Origin: Streptococcus iniae | GTDB lineage: Bacteria; Bacillota; Bacilli; Lactobacillales; Streptococcaceae | Direction: 5' to 3' | NCBI RefSeq assembly: GCF_030732225.1 | Contig: NZ_CP132230.1 | Span: 710,001-774,000 of the forward strand | DNA: 64,000 nucleotides | Part shown: piece after piece, positions 56,593 to 64,000 of the stretch | How positions within the stretch are numbered: the stretch's first letter is position 1 | Layout of the letters: every line of letters starts with the position of its first letter | The notes under the pieces: generated by a model | The model's input: the letters and a program-made list of their open reading frames with translations, nothing else | The model's database searches: none | What the model was told of the DNA's origin: nothing | Made by a program: the position numbers and the translations under genes

Positions 56593-57897
56593 ATGGGAAC
56601 TGAAAGAAATCAAAAAAATCCAAACAAAGCAATGTTGCTTTCTATTATTCCAGGCCTTGGTCAACTGTATAATCAACAAAGAGTGAAAGGTCTTATTCTA
56701 CTAATTGTTTTTTTGGCAGAAGTGCTTGAATTGTATTTTTTAGGCATTCCTGCATTGATTGGTTTGTACACTCTTGGTAAGATTCCAATGCAAGATCACT
56801 CTTTGTTTTTACTAATCAAAGGGGCAATGCAGTTACTTATTATGGTTTTATTTGTCTTTATACATCTGTTAGCAATGAGAGATGCTAAAAGTGTTGCTAG
56901 AGACAGTAATAAAGGTAAGGTTATTCCAGTGACAGTTAGGGAAATGCTAGAGTCGATTTATGAAAAAGGCTTTCCTTATTTGCTGGTTATTCCAGCTTAT
57001 TTAGCGATGGGGTTTGCAATTATTTTCCCAGTTCTTGTGACCTTATTGATTGCATTTACAAATTATGATTTTAGGCATGTTCCGCCTTACAGACTACTCG
57101 ATTGGGTGGGAGCAAAAAACTTTTTAAACATTTTAGAATTAAGCACCTTTAAAGCAGCTTTTACGTCTGTTTTATCTTGGACAATCATCTGGACATTCCT
57201 AGCAACCAGCTTACAAATTGTTATTGGTCTTGCTACAGCTGTGATTGCAAACCAATCATTTATTAAAGGGAAACGCATTTTTGGAGTTATTTTTCTACTT
57301 CCTTGGGCTGTTCCTGCATTTATTTCTATTATGAGTTTTGGGAATTTCTTTAATGACTCCATTGGCGCAATGAACCTTCAAGTCCTACCCTTCTTAGAAA
57401 AAATCATTCCTTTTGTTGAATTTGGAATAGTCCCTTGGAAAACGGATCCTTTCTGGACAAAAGTAGCTGTCATTATGGTTCAAGGATGGTTAGGCTTTCC
57501 CTACATTTATATCCTTGTTTCTGGGATTTTACAAGCTATTCCACAAGATTTGTATGAGGCAGCAACGGTTGATGGTGCAACAGCTTTGCAGAAATTTCGT
57601 ACTATTACCTTACCAATGATTTTGGCAGTAGCAGCACCAACTTTAATTTCACAGTACACCTTTAATTTTAATAATTTTTCTATTATTTACCTCTTTAATA
57701 ATGGAGGACCAGGAACGGTAGGTGGTGGTGCAGGAACAAGTGATATTTTGATTTCTTGGATTTACAAATTAACAACACAAACCTCTCCTCAATTTTCAAT
57801 GGCATCCGCAGTAACCTTAATCATTTCGTTGATTGTTATTTCAGTATCGCTTATAACCTTTAAAAAATGTAATGCTTTTGAAATGGAGGACAGATAA
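56593..57897 (+). CDS. malC: maltodextrin ABC permease MalC (MalF type)
   Basis: The 434-residue permease has an N-terminal extension with helices ([20 protein letters not shown]; then [14 protein letters not shown]) before the six-helix core. The EAA loop [21 protein letters not shown] is the ATPase contact site. With MalD it forms the channel for sugars delivered by MalX; the ATPase is not in the window and is probably a shared MsmK. The final base overlaps the malD start. Confidence 0.9.
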   Translation: MGTERNQKNPNKAMLLSIIPGLGQLYNQQRVKGLILLIVFLAEVLELYFLGIPALIGLYTLGKIPMQDHSLFLLIKGAMQLLIMVLFVFIHLLAMRDAKSVARDSNKGKVIPVTVREMLESIYEKGFPYLLVIPAYLAMGFAIIFPVLVTLLIAFTNYDFRHVPPYRLLDWVGAKNFLNILELSTFKAAFTSVLSWTIIWTFLATSLQIVIGLATAVIANQSFIKGKRIFGVIFLLPWAVPAFISIMSFGNFFNDSIGAMNLQVLPFLEKIIPFVEFGIVPWKTDPFWTKVAVIMVQGWLGFPYIYILVSGILQAIPQDLYEAATVDGATALQKFRTITLPMILAVAAPTLISQYTFNFNNFSIIYLFNNGGPGTVGGGAGTSDILISWIYKLTTQTSPQFSMASAVTLIISLIVISVSLITFKKCNAFEMEDR

Positions 57898-58757
57898 TGC
57901 GAAAAATAATTGGTAAGGGGTCGATGAAGAAAAAACGCCTACTGACACAAATACTAACCTACTTCTATCTTTTAGTGTTAGCTACTGTTATCTTATTTCC
58001 GATTTTAGTAACGGTCAGCTCGGCTTTTAGGCCTGGAAACACGACAGCTTTTAATTTTAATATCAAGGGGCCTTGGACCTTAGCAAACTTTAACACATTG
58101 TTTCATGAGACGCTTTACTTGCGTTGGTATTGGAATACTTTAGTGGTTGCCTTTTTCACAATGGTGATTCAGGTAACAGTGATTACCTTAACGGGATATG
58201 CTTATAGTCGTTATCAGTTTGTTGGCCGTAAGAAAAGCTTGGTCTTTTTCTTAGTCGTTCAAATGGTACCTACTATGGCAGCATTGACAGCCTATTTTGT
58301 GATGGCTTGGTTATTTAATGCTTTAAATCACTATTGGTTCTTAATCTTAATTTATGTCGGCGGAGGCATTCCAATGAATGCATGGCTGATGAAAGGGTAT
58401 TTTGATACCGTACCATATGATTTAGATGAATCCGCTAAGTTAGATGGTTCTGGACATTTGAGAACTTTCTATCAAATCGTCTTGCCCTTAGTGAGGCCAA
58501 TGATTGCTGTTCAGGCACTATGGGCTTTTATGGGACCATTTGGAGATTTTATGTTAGCTAAATTTTTGTTAAGGTCACAAGAACATTATACTGTAGCTGT
58601 TGGTTTACAATCTTTTATTACAAATGATGCTAGAAATCCTAAGGTTACTTTGTTTGCTGCGGGTGCTATTTTAATTGCTATACCTATTTCAATTCTCTTC
58701 TTCTTTTTACAAAAGAACTTTGTATCTGGATTGACAAGTGGTGGAACTAAGGGATAA
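57897..58757 (+). CDS. malD: maltodextrin ABC permease MalD (MalG type)
   Basis: The 286-residue permease has six TM helices and the EAA loop [22 protein letters not shown] with the ending [13 protein letters not shown] typical of MalG-like proteins. ATG at 57897 has GGAGG upstream and overlaps the malC stop by one base; an in-frame ATG at 57924 is the alternative. It partners MalC. Confidence 0.9.
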   Translation: MRKIIGKGSMKKKRLLTQILTYFYLLVLATVILFPILVTVSSAFRPGNTTAFNFNIKGPWTLANFNTLFHETLYLRWYWNTLVVAFFTMVIQVTVITLTGYAYSRYQFVGRKKSLVFFLVVQMVPTMAALTAYFVMAWLFNALNHYWFLILIYVGGGIPMNAWLMKGYFDTVPYDLDESAKLDGSGHLRTFYQIVLPLVRPMIAVQALWAFMGPFGDFMLAKFLLRSQEHYTVAVGLQSFITNDARNPKVTLFAAGAILIAIPISILFFFLQKNFVSGLTSGGTKG

Positions 58758-58777
58758 TAAAACAAGGAGTCTTATTA

Positions 58778-59608
58778 ATGACAACAAAGAAACACTTTCC
58801 AATTTCTTATTTTGCTTATAGCATGACTCCTAAGGCTATCTTTTCACATCTTGATAGCTTTAGATGGTGGCAAAATTTCCTCCTAATTGTTTTTTTGAAC
58901 GCCTTAATTATGATTCCTGTTACCCTCCACTATGCGCAACTTAAGACTTACTCAGTAGAGAAAATTGTGAATAGGGCTTTAGATCCTATTACAGATAAAA
59001 CCTTTCTTGCATTCAGTCAAGGTGAGATTACTGCTAATCGTTACCAAGGCAATTCACAGCTCATTAGGGATGGACAAGTGGCGTTAGCCGTTCTACCAAG
59101 CCCTCAAGAAAAAGAAAGATTAAAAGCAAAAAAATTAAGGCATATTATCCTTACAGAAAAAAGGTGGATCTTTGTTACGCCAGAGGGTAAAATGATGACA
59201 GCTCAAGTCAGTGGAAAGGAAATGTCCTTGAAGCAATTTAAAGACGTAAAGGCTGTTAAACAGTTTATTAATGATCAGTGGTATCAGAGTAATAAAGCCA
59301 GTCTTCTTGCTTATCTTTTACTCAGTTTTTCACTTTTAATTTATTTTGCTACGTTTTTGGTTATTGGTTTAGGCACACTGTTTTTATCCTTGAGCAGAAA
59401 ATCAAGATTATTTGATATAAAAAGTTATTCAGAATGTTTTGGGCTAATGGTTAACTGTTTTGCTTTACCAACCCTAGTTTCAGTCGGAATCAGTTTATTT
59501 GCTTCAAATCCCCTTTTTGTGATGCATACACAGGTGTTTGGGACTTTATTAATGTTAACCTTGGTATTTTATAAAACACACTTTAGAGATGATATCAGGG
59601 CTTATTAA
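58778..59608 (+). CDS. malA: MalA, DUF1189 membrane protein
   Basis: The 276-residue protein has one early TM helix (LLIVFLNALIMIPVTLHYAQ), an extracytoplasmic stretch of about 120 residues and three or four C-terminal helices. It matches DUF1189 and the MalA protein that follows malCD in pneumococcus and S. pyogenes. Its role in maltodextrin use is not defined. It starts 20 bp after malD and ends the operon before a strong bidirectional terminator. Confidence 0.82.
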   Translation: MTTKKHFPISYFAYSMTPKAIFSHLDSFRWWQNFLLIVFLNALIMIPVTLHYAQLKTYSVEKIVNRALDPITDKTFLAFSQGEITANRYQGNSQLIRDGQVALAVLPSPQEKERLKAKKLRHIILTEKRWIFVTPEGKMMTAQVSGKEMSLKQFKDVKAVKQFINDQWYQSNKASLLAYLLLSFSLLIYFATFLVIGLGTLFLSLSRKSRLFDIKSYSECFGLMVNCFALPTLVSVGISLFASNPLFVMHTQVFGTLLMLTLVFYKTHFRDDIRAY

Positions 59609-59632
59609 GGTTTCCCTCATGGGATTTTTAGA

Positions 59633-59673
59633 AAAAACAATTGCTTCCTAATAAATTGGAAGCAATTGTTTTT
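59633..59673. terminator. 16-bp bidirectional terminator
   Basis: AAAAACAATTGCTTCC (59633-59648) is the exact reverse complement of GGAAGCAATTGTTTTT (59658-59673). It separates the convergent malA and LacI-type genes. Confidence 0.92.
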
Positions 59674-59708
59674 CATTGTGTTGGTTTTTTAGGGTTTTAT
59701 TGGCTAAA

Positions 59709-60506
59709 TTAAAGTAAAATATCATGATTTTTATCAGGTTGCCTTTTTTTAGCCCATTCAATAGCTCTTAAAATGAACGCACATTTTTCTTTACTTAATT
59801 TAGGAAGAAACAGTTTATTTTGGTGATGTTCAAAGACTTTGTCTAATGAGTCATCAATGATTAGGATGTTTTCAGTTAAATCAGCAAGTGTATGGTCAAT
59901 TGTTTCAAGAAAAACAGTTGACGGAAAGAATTCTAAGAGTCTATGTCTGAGGTTATCATCATTGATTGGAAGACTGATAAAAGTATAAGGTTTTCCTTTG
60001 AAAAAGGTGTCTGCTTTTTGCTTTAACTGCAAATAGTCAGTAGTGATTTGGAAAAACAATGGGTCATTGATAAGACTATTTAAGGCAATCAGAGGCTTAA
60101 AATTCAATTGACCAATTTTGTAAAAGGTATCTTTATCGCAGTCTAAAGTTAAAATAAGATCGGCCCAATCAAATTTCTCAATGGTATTTTCTGTTAGACA
60201 AACCAATTGGTAATCATGTTTGTGAAGAAAAGAAGAAAGTACTTCAATAGTGTACATCTGTTCGGCTCTAACTAATAATGAAGAACTGTTTTTATAATAA
60301 AGAACAATACTATTGGATTGTTGTGTCACAAGTGAACGTGCAGCCTGATTGGGAGTATAGTTGAGTAAGTTACTAATATGAAGTACTTTATCTCTTGTTT
60401 CATCGCTAATTTTTTGATCGTTTCGATTGTTTAAAACATAAGAAACAGTAGCAACTGAAACACCTGCTTCTCTGGCAATGTCTTTGATTGTAACTTTAGA
60501 TTTCAT
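59709..60506 (-). CDS. short LacI-family regulator (MalR-like position)
   Basis: The 265-residue protein has a complete LacI DNA-binding head (TIKDIAREAGVSVATVSYVL, then NYTPNQAARSLVTQQ with the hinge). The effector domain is only about 200 residues, against about 270 in normal LacI/MalR proteins. The usual second-half landmarks such as a FNDxxA loop are not evident. It ends at a normal stop with a good downstream terminator, so it may be a shortened but functional variant. Position between malCDA and malGFE suggests control of maltodextrin genes, for which the palindrome at 51212-51227 is a candidate operator. The true malR may lie elsewhere. Confidence 0.78.
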   Translation of the reverse strand: MKSKVTIKDIAREAGVSVATVSYVLNNRNDQKISDETRDKVLHISNLLNYTPNQAARSLVTQQSNSIVLYYKNSSSLLVRAEQMYTIEVLSSFLHKHDYQLVCLTENTIEKFDWADLILTLDCDKDTFYKIGQLNFKPLIALNSLINDPLFFQITTDYLQLKQKADTFFKGKPYTFISLPINDDNLRHRLLEFFPSTVFLETIDHTLADLTENILIIDDSLDKVFEHHQNKLFLPKLSKEKCAFILRAIEWAKKRQPDKNHDILL

Positions 60507-60623
60507 ACTTTTGTTATATACAAAATATCTATAAAAGTCAAGGCTTAACCCAAGTCTAGTCCATTCATTTCAAGTCTTTTCACAAAGAAAGAGAAAATTG
60601 TAGCCATTTCTTGTAAGGAAATC

Positions 60624-60658
60624 AAAAAACCATCCTTCTAAAAAGTAGAAGAATGGTT
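60624..60658 (-). terminator. terminator after malG
   Basis: AACCATCCTTCTA (60628-60640) pairs with TAGAAGAATGGTT (60646-60658), one mismatch, and on the minus strand is followed by six T. Confidence 0.88.
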
Positions 60659-60676
60659 GCCCTTTAAGGGGAAGTT

Positions 60677-61513
60677 CTATTTTACAGATCCTCCAGTAAT
60701 ACCTTCAACATAATATTTTTGCATGAAGATAAAGAGAATAGTGATTGGAATAGCAATTAGGACAGATCCTGCTGCAAAAGCTCTAAACCATTCATTGATG
60801 GTATCAACTTGTAGCATTGAGAAAAGACCAATAGCAACAGTGTATTTGCTTGTTGCATCACCAAGGATAACTTGGGCAAAGATGAAGTCAATCCAAGGGC
60901 CCATAAAGGCTAATAGGGCTGTGTAAACGATGATTGGTTTTGATAGTGGTAAAGTGATTTTGAAGAAAATCTCCATTCGACTGGCACCATCAATCATGGC
61001 TGACTCATCAAGTGAATAAGGAATGGTATCAAAGAATCCTTTAGCAATGTAAAATCCAAGAGCAGCACCAGCAGAATAAACAAGAACAAGTGCTGTAAGG
61101 GTTTGAGTTAAGCCAAGAGCTTTTAAGATATAATAAACAGCAATCATACTCATAAAACCAGGGAACATGTTTAGAACAAGTGCCAGTTTTAAGAAACCAT
61201 TACGGTGTTTAAATTTGATACGACTTAAGGAGTAAGCCATTGCAACTGTTATAAAGGTTGAAATGATACAAGTGAATGTCGCTACCATAAAAGTGTTAAC
61301 AAACCATCTTCCAAAAGGAAAAGATTCATTTGTAAAGAGCATGATGTAATTCTCTAGAGTAAGTGTTTTGGGTAAGAAATAATTAACATAGGCAGTACCT
61401 TCACCACGGAAACTTGTCAGGATTACCCAAACAATTGGAAAGAGCCAAACAATTGAAAGAAGAATAAGAGTGGCATAGACTAAGCCTAATTGAAATCTGC
61501 GTTTGTTTTTCAT
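60677..61513 (-). CDS. malG: maltose/maltodextrin ABC permease MalG
   Basis: The 278-residue permease has six TM helices, the EAA loop LDESAMIDGASRMEIFFKITLP and the C-terminal YYVEGITGGSVK of MalG proteins. It overlaps the malF stop by one base (61513), so the pair is translationally coupled. With MalF and MalE it forms a second maltodextrin importer on the strand opposite to malXCD. Confidence 0.92.
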   Translation of the reverse strand: MKNKRRFQLGLVYATLILLSIVWLFPIVWVILTSFRGEGTAYVNYFLPKTLTLENYIMLFTNESFPFGRWFVNTFMVATFTCIISTFITVAMAYSLSRIKFKHRNGFLKLALVLNMFPGFMSMIAVYYILKALGLTQTLTALVLVYSAGAALGFYIAKGFFDTIPYSLDESAMIDGASRMEIFFKITLPLSKPIIVYTALLAFMGPWIDFIFAQVILGDATSKYTVAIGLFSMLQVDTINEWFRAFAAGSVLIAIPITILFIFMQKYYVEGITGGSVK

Positions 61514-62862
61514 TATTTAGCCGTTCCTTCCTTGTAAGATGCTGTTCTGGTATAGGCAAGTAAACTAAAGACTGCTGATACCACGAAGATGAGGATACCA
61601 ATTACTGAGGCTAGGTTATAGTCTGCTGCAGTAACTGTTAATTTATAGAGCCAGGTAACCAAAAGATCGGTTGATCCTGCTTGATAATAATGGGAGTTTG
61701 TAGGGCCACCACCAGTTAGAAGGAAAATCACGTTAAAGTTGTTGATGTTTCCAATAAACTGTTGAATTAGGTTTGGTGTCATAATCAAAAGAATTTGTGG
61801 GAAAGTAATGGATTTGAAAACTTGGAACTTACTTGCGCCGTCAATTTCAGCAGCTTCAATTTGTTCACTGGGTAAATTCATGATAATTCCAGTTGCAATC
61901 AACATTGTAAAAGGAATACCAATCCACATGTTAACAAAAATAATTGAGAATTTAGCCCAAATAGGATCTGATAAGAATGGTAATGAATGGCTAATGATTC
62001 CTATTTTTTGTAAGAGAGCATTAACTGGGCCTTCATCATTGAGCAAGTTTCGCATAATTAGAAGGGAAATAAATTGCGGCACAGCAATGGTAATAACGAA
62101 AATAGTTCGCCACATTTTTTTCAATTGCAATCCTTTGGTATTAATCAAAAGAGCTAAGATTATTCCGAAGAAGAAGTTGGTTACAGTTGCAAAGACTGCC
62201 CAAATAAGAGTCCAAGAAAGAACAGGGAAAAATGTTCCAGCCATACGACCTGAAAAGATATTTCCAAAGTTTGCTAATCCAACCCAATCAAATAATGATT
62301 TTGGAGGCAGATGGTTATGGTCATAATTTGTGAAAGCTAAACAAATCATGTAAACCAAAGGTAAAATGGTAAAAAGAAGAACACCAATTAAGGGAACAGC
62401 CATTAAAGTCATATGGAAACGGCCATTGGTAAGTGTTAAAACGTCTTCTTTGAAACTTGGGATGTGACTACCTTCATTTTTGAGTTGGTAAAGAGTAGCA
62501 GCACTCTTTAAATTACACCAGTAAATATAGGCGAAAACCAAGCAAAAAATGAGAGCAGCAAGTCCAAAAATCAACATCAACATTGAATTATCGCCGTCAA
62601 CAGCAACTTGTAATTTAATGCCATCAATTTCTTTGGTAACCATTCCTTGTGTTTGTGTTCCTAAGGTAATAAGCCCATGAACAGCTGGAATAATTTGTGT
62701 GAAAAATGCTATTAGAAAAACAATTTGGCTTAGCAAAAAGAGTGAGCCTTTGATCAATTGTTTGTTAGCAAAGTTTGCAAAGCCCATGATGATAGCAGAT
62801 AATTTAATATCAAAGCCACCATTTTTTAGGGCATCTGACACAGTCACGTTAGTGTTAGTCAT
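61513..62862 (-). CDS. malF: maltose/maltodextrin ABC permease MalF
   Basis: The 449-residue permease has an N-terminal helical extension, a short extracytoplasmic loop and the transport core with EAA loop IEAAEIDGASKFQVFKSITFP and TGGGPTNSHYYQAGSTD. The length fits streptococcal MalF, shorter than the E. coli protein. AGGAG lies before ATG at 62862. It is separated from malE by a 216-bp gap with two strong hairpins. Confidence 0.92.
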   Translation of the reverse strand: MTNTNVTVSDALKNGGFDIKLSAIIMGFANFANKQLIKGSLFLLSQIVFLIAFFTQIIPAVHGLITLGTQTQGMVTKEIDGIKLQVAVDGDNSMLMLIFGLAALIFCLVFAYIYWCNLKSAATLYQLKNEGSHIPSFKEDVLTLTNGRFHMTLMAVPLIGVLLFTILPLVYMICLAFTNYDHNHLPPKSLFDWVGLANFGNIFSGRMAGTFFPVLSWTLIWAVFATVTNFFFGIILALLINTKGLQLKKMWRTIFVITIAVPQFISLLIMRNLLNDEGPVNALLQKIGIISHSLPFLSDPIWAKFSIIFVNMWIGIPFTMLIATGIIMNLPSEQIEAAEIDGASKFQVFKSITFPQILLIMTPNLIQQFIGNINNFNVIFLLTGGGPTNSHYYQAGSTDLLVTWLYKLTVTAADYNLASVIGILIFVVSAVFSLLAYTRTASYKEGTAK

Positions 62863-63078
62863 TGAATTTCTCCTTTTTATAGCTAAGTGTTACTTAAATC
62901 TTCAAAACTGTTAAAGATTTAAGTAGCACTATGCTAGAAGTCACAAAACAAGTAGGAGTGGACCAAGAACCACAAGAATTAGTGGAGCTCGGTTCCACTC
63001 CTAAGATAATGAGTAGATAACGCTAGTGAGATCAAACTCAAGTCTGTTTTGGACCTTTTAATATAGTGCTAGAACAAG
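62863..63078 (-). other. malE-malF gap with two strong hairpins
   Basis: There is no gene. TACTTAAATCTT (62891-62902) is the exact reverse complement of AAGATTTAAGTA (62914-62925). TAGGAGTGGA (62953-62962) is the exact reverse complement of TCCACTCCTA (62994-63003), with further pairing possible inside. Neither has a long T run, so they look more like RNA-stabilising or processing structures for malE mRNA than full terminators. Confidence 0.7.
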
Positions 63079-64000
63079 TTATTTTGTAGCAGCGATGTCT
63101 TTGTCAAATTGTTGTAATTTAGCTAAGTAGTCGCCTTCTTTAATTTTACCATTATATGTGTCACTTAGGATAGCAGCACTTTCAGTCCAGAATGTTGCCA
63201 TTTGGCTAAGTTTTGGCATAACAACAGTGTAATCTTTTGAAGATCCCATAGTGATAACTGTTTTAGCAAGTTCATTTGATTGAACTTCTTCAGAAGCTTG
63301 GATATCTTTATTAGCTGGAACGATGTTACGTGTTTTAAACTGATTTTTTTGGCTTTCAGCATTTGTAAGGTATGATGCTAATTTGTAGCTTGCTGCGATA
63401 CGTTTTGTATCACCTTTAGCTGGTGCTTGGTTAACAGCGTATAATTTAACACCTAAGAAAGCTTTTTGTTGAACAGTTTCACCACCGATGGTTACTTTAG
63501 GATAAGCAGCAACGCCAAGTTTGTCTTTACCAATTGCTTCTTGAGCAGCAGCATAGTCCCAAGGGCCAGTTTCAAATGCAGCAACAGCACCTTCAGCAAA
63601 TTTAGACATTACATTGTTGTCATCTAAGTTAACAAAACCTTTATTGTTTGCTTGATCAGCAACCCATTTAAGAACTGCTGCACCTTTTTCGTTGCCCCAG
63701 TTTGTTCCTTTAACATCTTCACCTTTTTCACCAAAAAGTGTGTTTCCAACTGACATGAATAAAGGACCAGTTGCATATGAGTTGGCTTGTTTAAATTTAC
63801 CACCAAAAGTAGCTTTGCTTGTGATTGCTTCGTATGATGTAATATCGTCAGCACTTAATTTTTCTTTATTGTAGAAGAGAACTTGTGATTCAATTCCAAA
63901 TGGGAATGCGTAAGTTTTTCCTTTATATTGTGCACCGACAACAGCTTGTTCAGTTGCTGTAGCAGCGATGTCTTTTGTGTATTCTTCTGGAACTTCTTGA
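63079..64000 (-). CDS. malE: maltose/maltodextrin-binding protein MalE (partial, runs off the window)
   Basis: The minus-strand frame is open from the stop at 63079 to the right edge (codons in phase with 63999), giving 307 C-terminal residues. AFPFGIESQVLFYNKEKLS, FAEGAVAAFETGPWDYAAA and KAFLGVKLYAVNQAP match maltose-type family-1 binding proteins. The N-terminus with signal and lipobox lies beyond 64000. An internal ATG at 63756 is not the start. It is the first gene of malEFG. Confidence 0.92.
   Translation of the reverse strand, partial: QEVPEEYTKDIAATATEQAVVGAQYKGKTYAFPFGIESQVLFYNKEKLSADDITSYEAITSKATFGGKFKQANSYATGPLFMSVGNTLFGEKGEDVKGTNWGNEKGAAVLKWVADQANNKGFVNLDDNNVMSKFAEGAVAAFETGPWDYAAAQEAIGKDKLGVAAYPKVTIGGETVQQKAFLGVKLYAVNQAPAKGDTKRIAASYKLASYLTNAESQKNQFKTRNIVPANKDIQASEEVQSNELAKTVITMGSSKDYTVVMPKLSQMATFWTESAAILSDTYNGKIKEGDYLAKLQQFDKDIAATK

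Noticed and set aside
61808..62326. 172-codon open frame on the plus strand inside malF
   Set aside because: It is antisense to a well-supported permease, has no ribosome site or recognisable domain, and follows from the codon pattern of malF.
1..64000. CRISPR array, tRNA or rRNA genes
   Set aside because: No regularly spaced short repeats, cloverleaf-like sequences or ribosomal RNA segments were noticed on reading; a tRNA/CRISPR scan was not possible.

Overview
The window is low-GC Firmicutes DNA. Its gene content and order (obg, glnPQ, uvrB, dltXABCD, malX, amylase, CGTase, malCDA, malGFE) point to a Streptococcus of the pyogenic group. This assignment rests on gene recognition and remembered synteny, not on a database search.

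Region 1 (1-10,526) is accessory. It opens with a SLATT-type two-TM protein whose possible partner lies outside the window. A 91-bp direct repeat (647-737 and 10308-10398, one mismatch) then brackets about 9.6 kb. This holds an IS110 transposase pseudogene with two in-frame stops, an ISL3 tail, an IS3-family element, a PlcR/RNPP-like regulator, and a decayed second IS110 end split by an intact IS256-family element with 8-bp target duplications. It ends with a lactococcin-972-type bacteriocin locus: frameshifted companion gene, bacteriocin precursor, bacteriocin-associated membrane protein, ABC ATPase and a small membrane protein. The bacteriocin promoter is overlapped by a perfect 12-bp inverted repeat.

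Region 2 (10,527-14,756) holds a membrane-anchored glycerophosphodiester phosphodiesterase, a CPBP protease, a RibD-C/DHFR-like reductase and a GNAT acetyltransferase.

Region 3 (14,986-24,446) is a fatty-acid-oxidation-like set: acyl-CoA synthetase, acyl-CoA dehydrogenase, CoA-transferase, 3-hydroxyacyl-CoA dehydrogenase/enoyl-CoA hydratase fusion and thiolase. A LysR regulator and a hotdog thioesterase follow. Two cre-like sites lie just downstream of the -10 elements of its two promoters, suggesting CcpA repression. No electron-transfer flavoprotein genes are present in the window.

Region 4 (24,573-46,441) is mostly core: FetAB-type exporter, DUF1846 protein, an MFS transporter behind a promoter-leader-terminator RNA with an antiterminator option, GNAT, FlK-like thioesterase, RsuA-type pseudouridine synthase, CorA, a heterodimeric ABC exporter, PepS, a DUF4044 peptide, Obg, a 50-aa protein, PnuC, an ABC-F protein, GlnQ/GlnP (GlnR-type box upstream) and UvrB.

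Region 5 (46,442-64,000) is cell-wall D-alanylation (dltXABCD with a CiaR-type direct repeat upstream) followed by maltodextrin metabolism. A secreted CGTase makes cyclodextrins or maltodextrins. MalX-MalCD and, on the opposite strand, MalE-MalFG import them, and a cytoplasmic GH13 enzyme opens or hydrolyses them. The malX promoter carries a cre-like site and a LacI/MalR-type operator. A short LacI-family regulator sits between the two transporter sets. malE runs off the right edge. I saw no rRNA, tRNA or CRISPR array.
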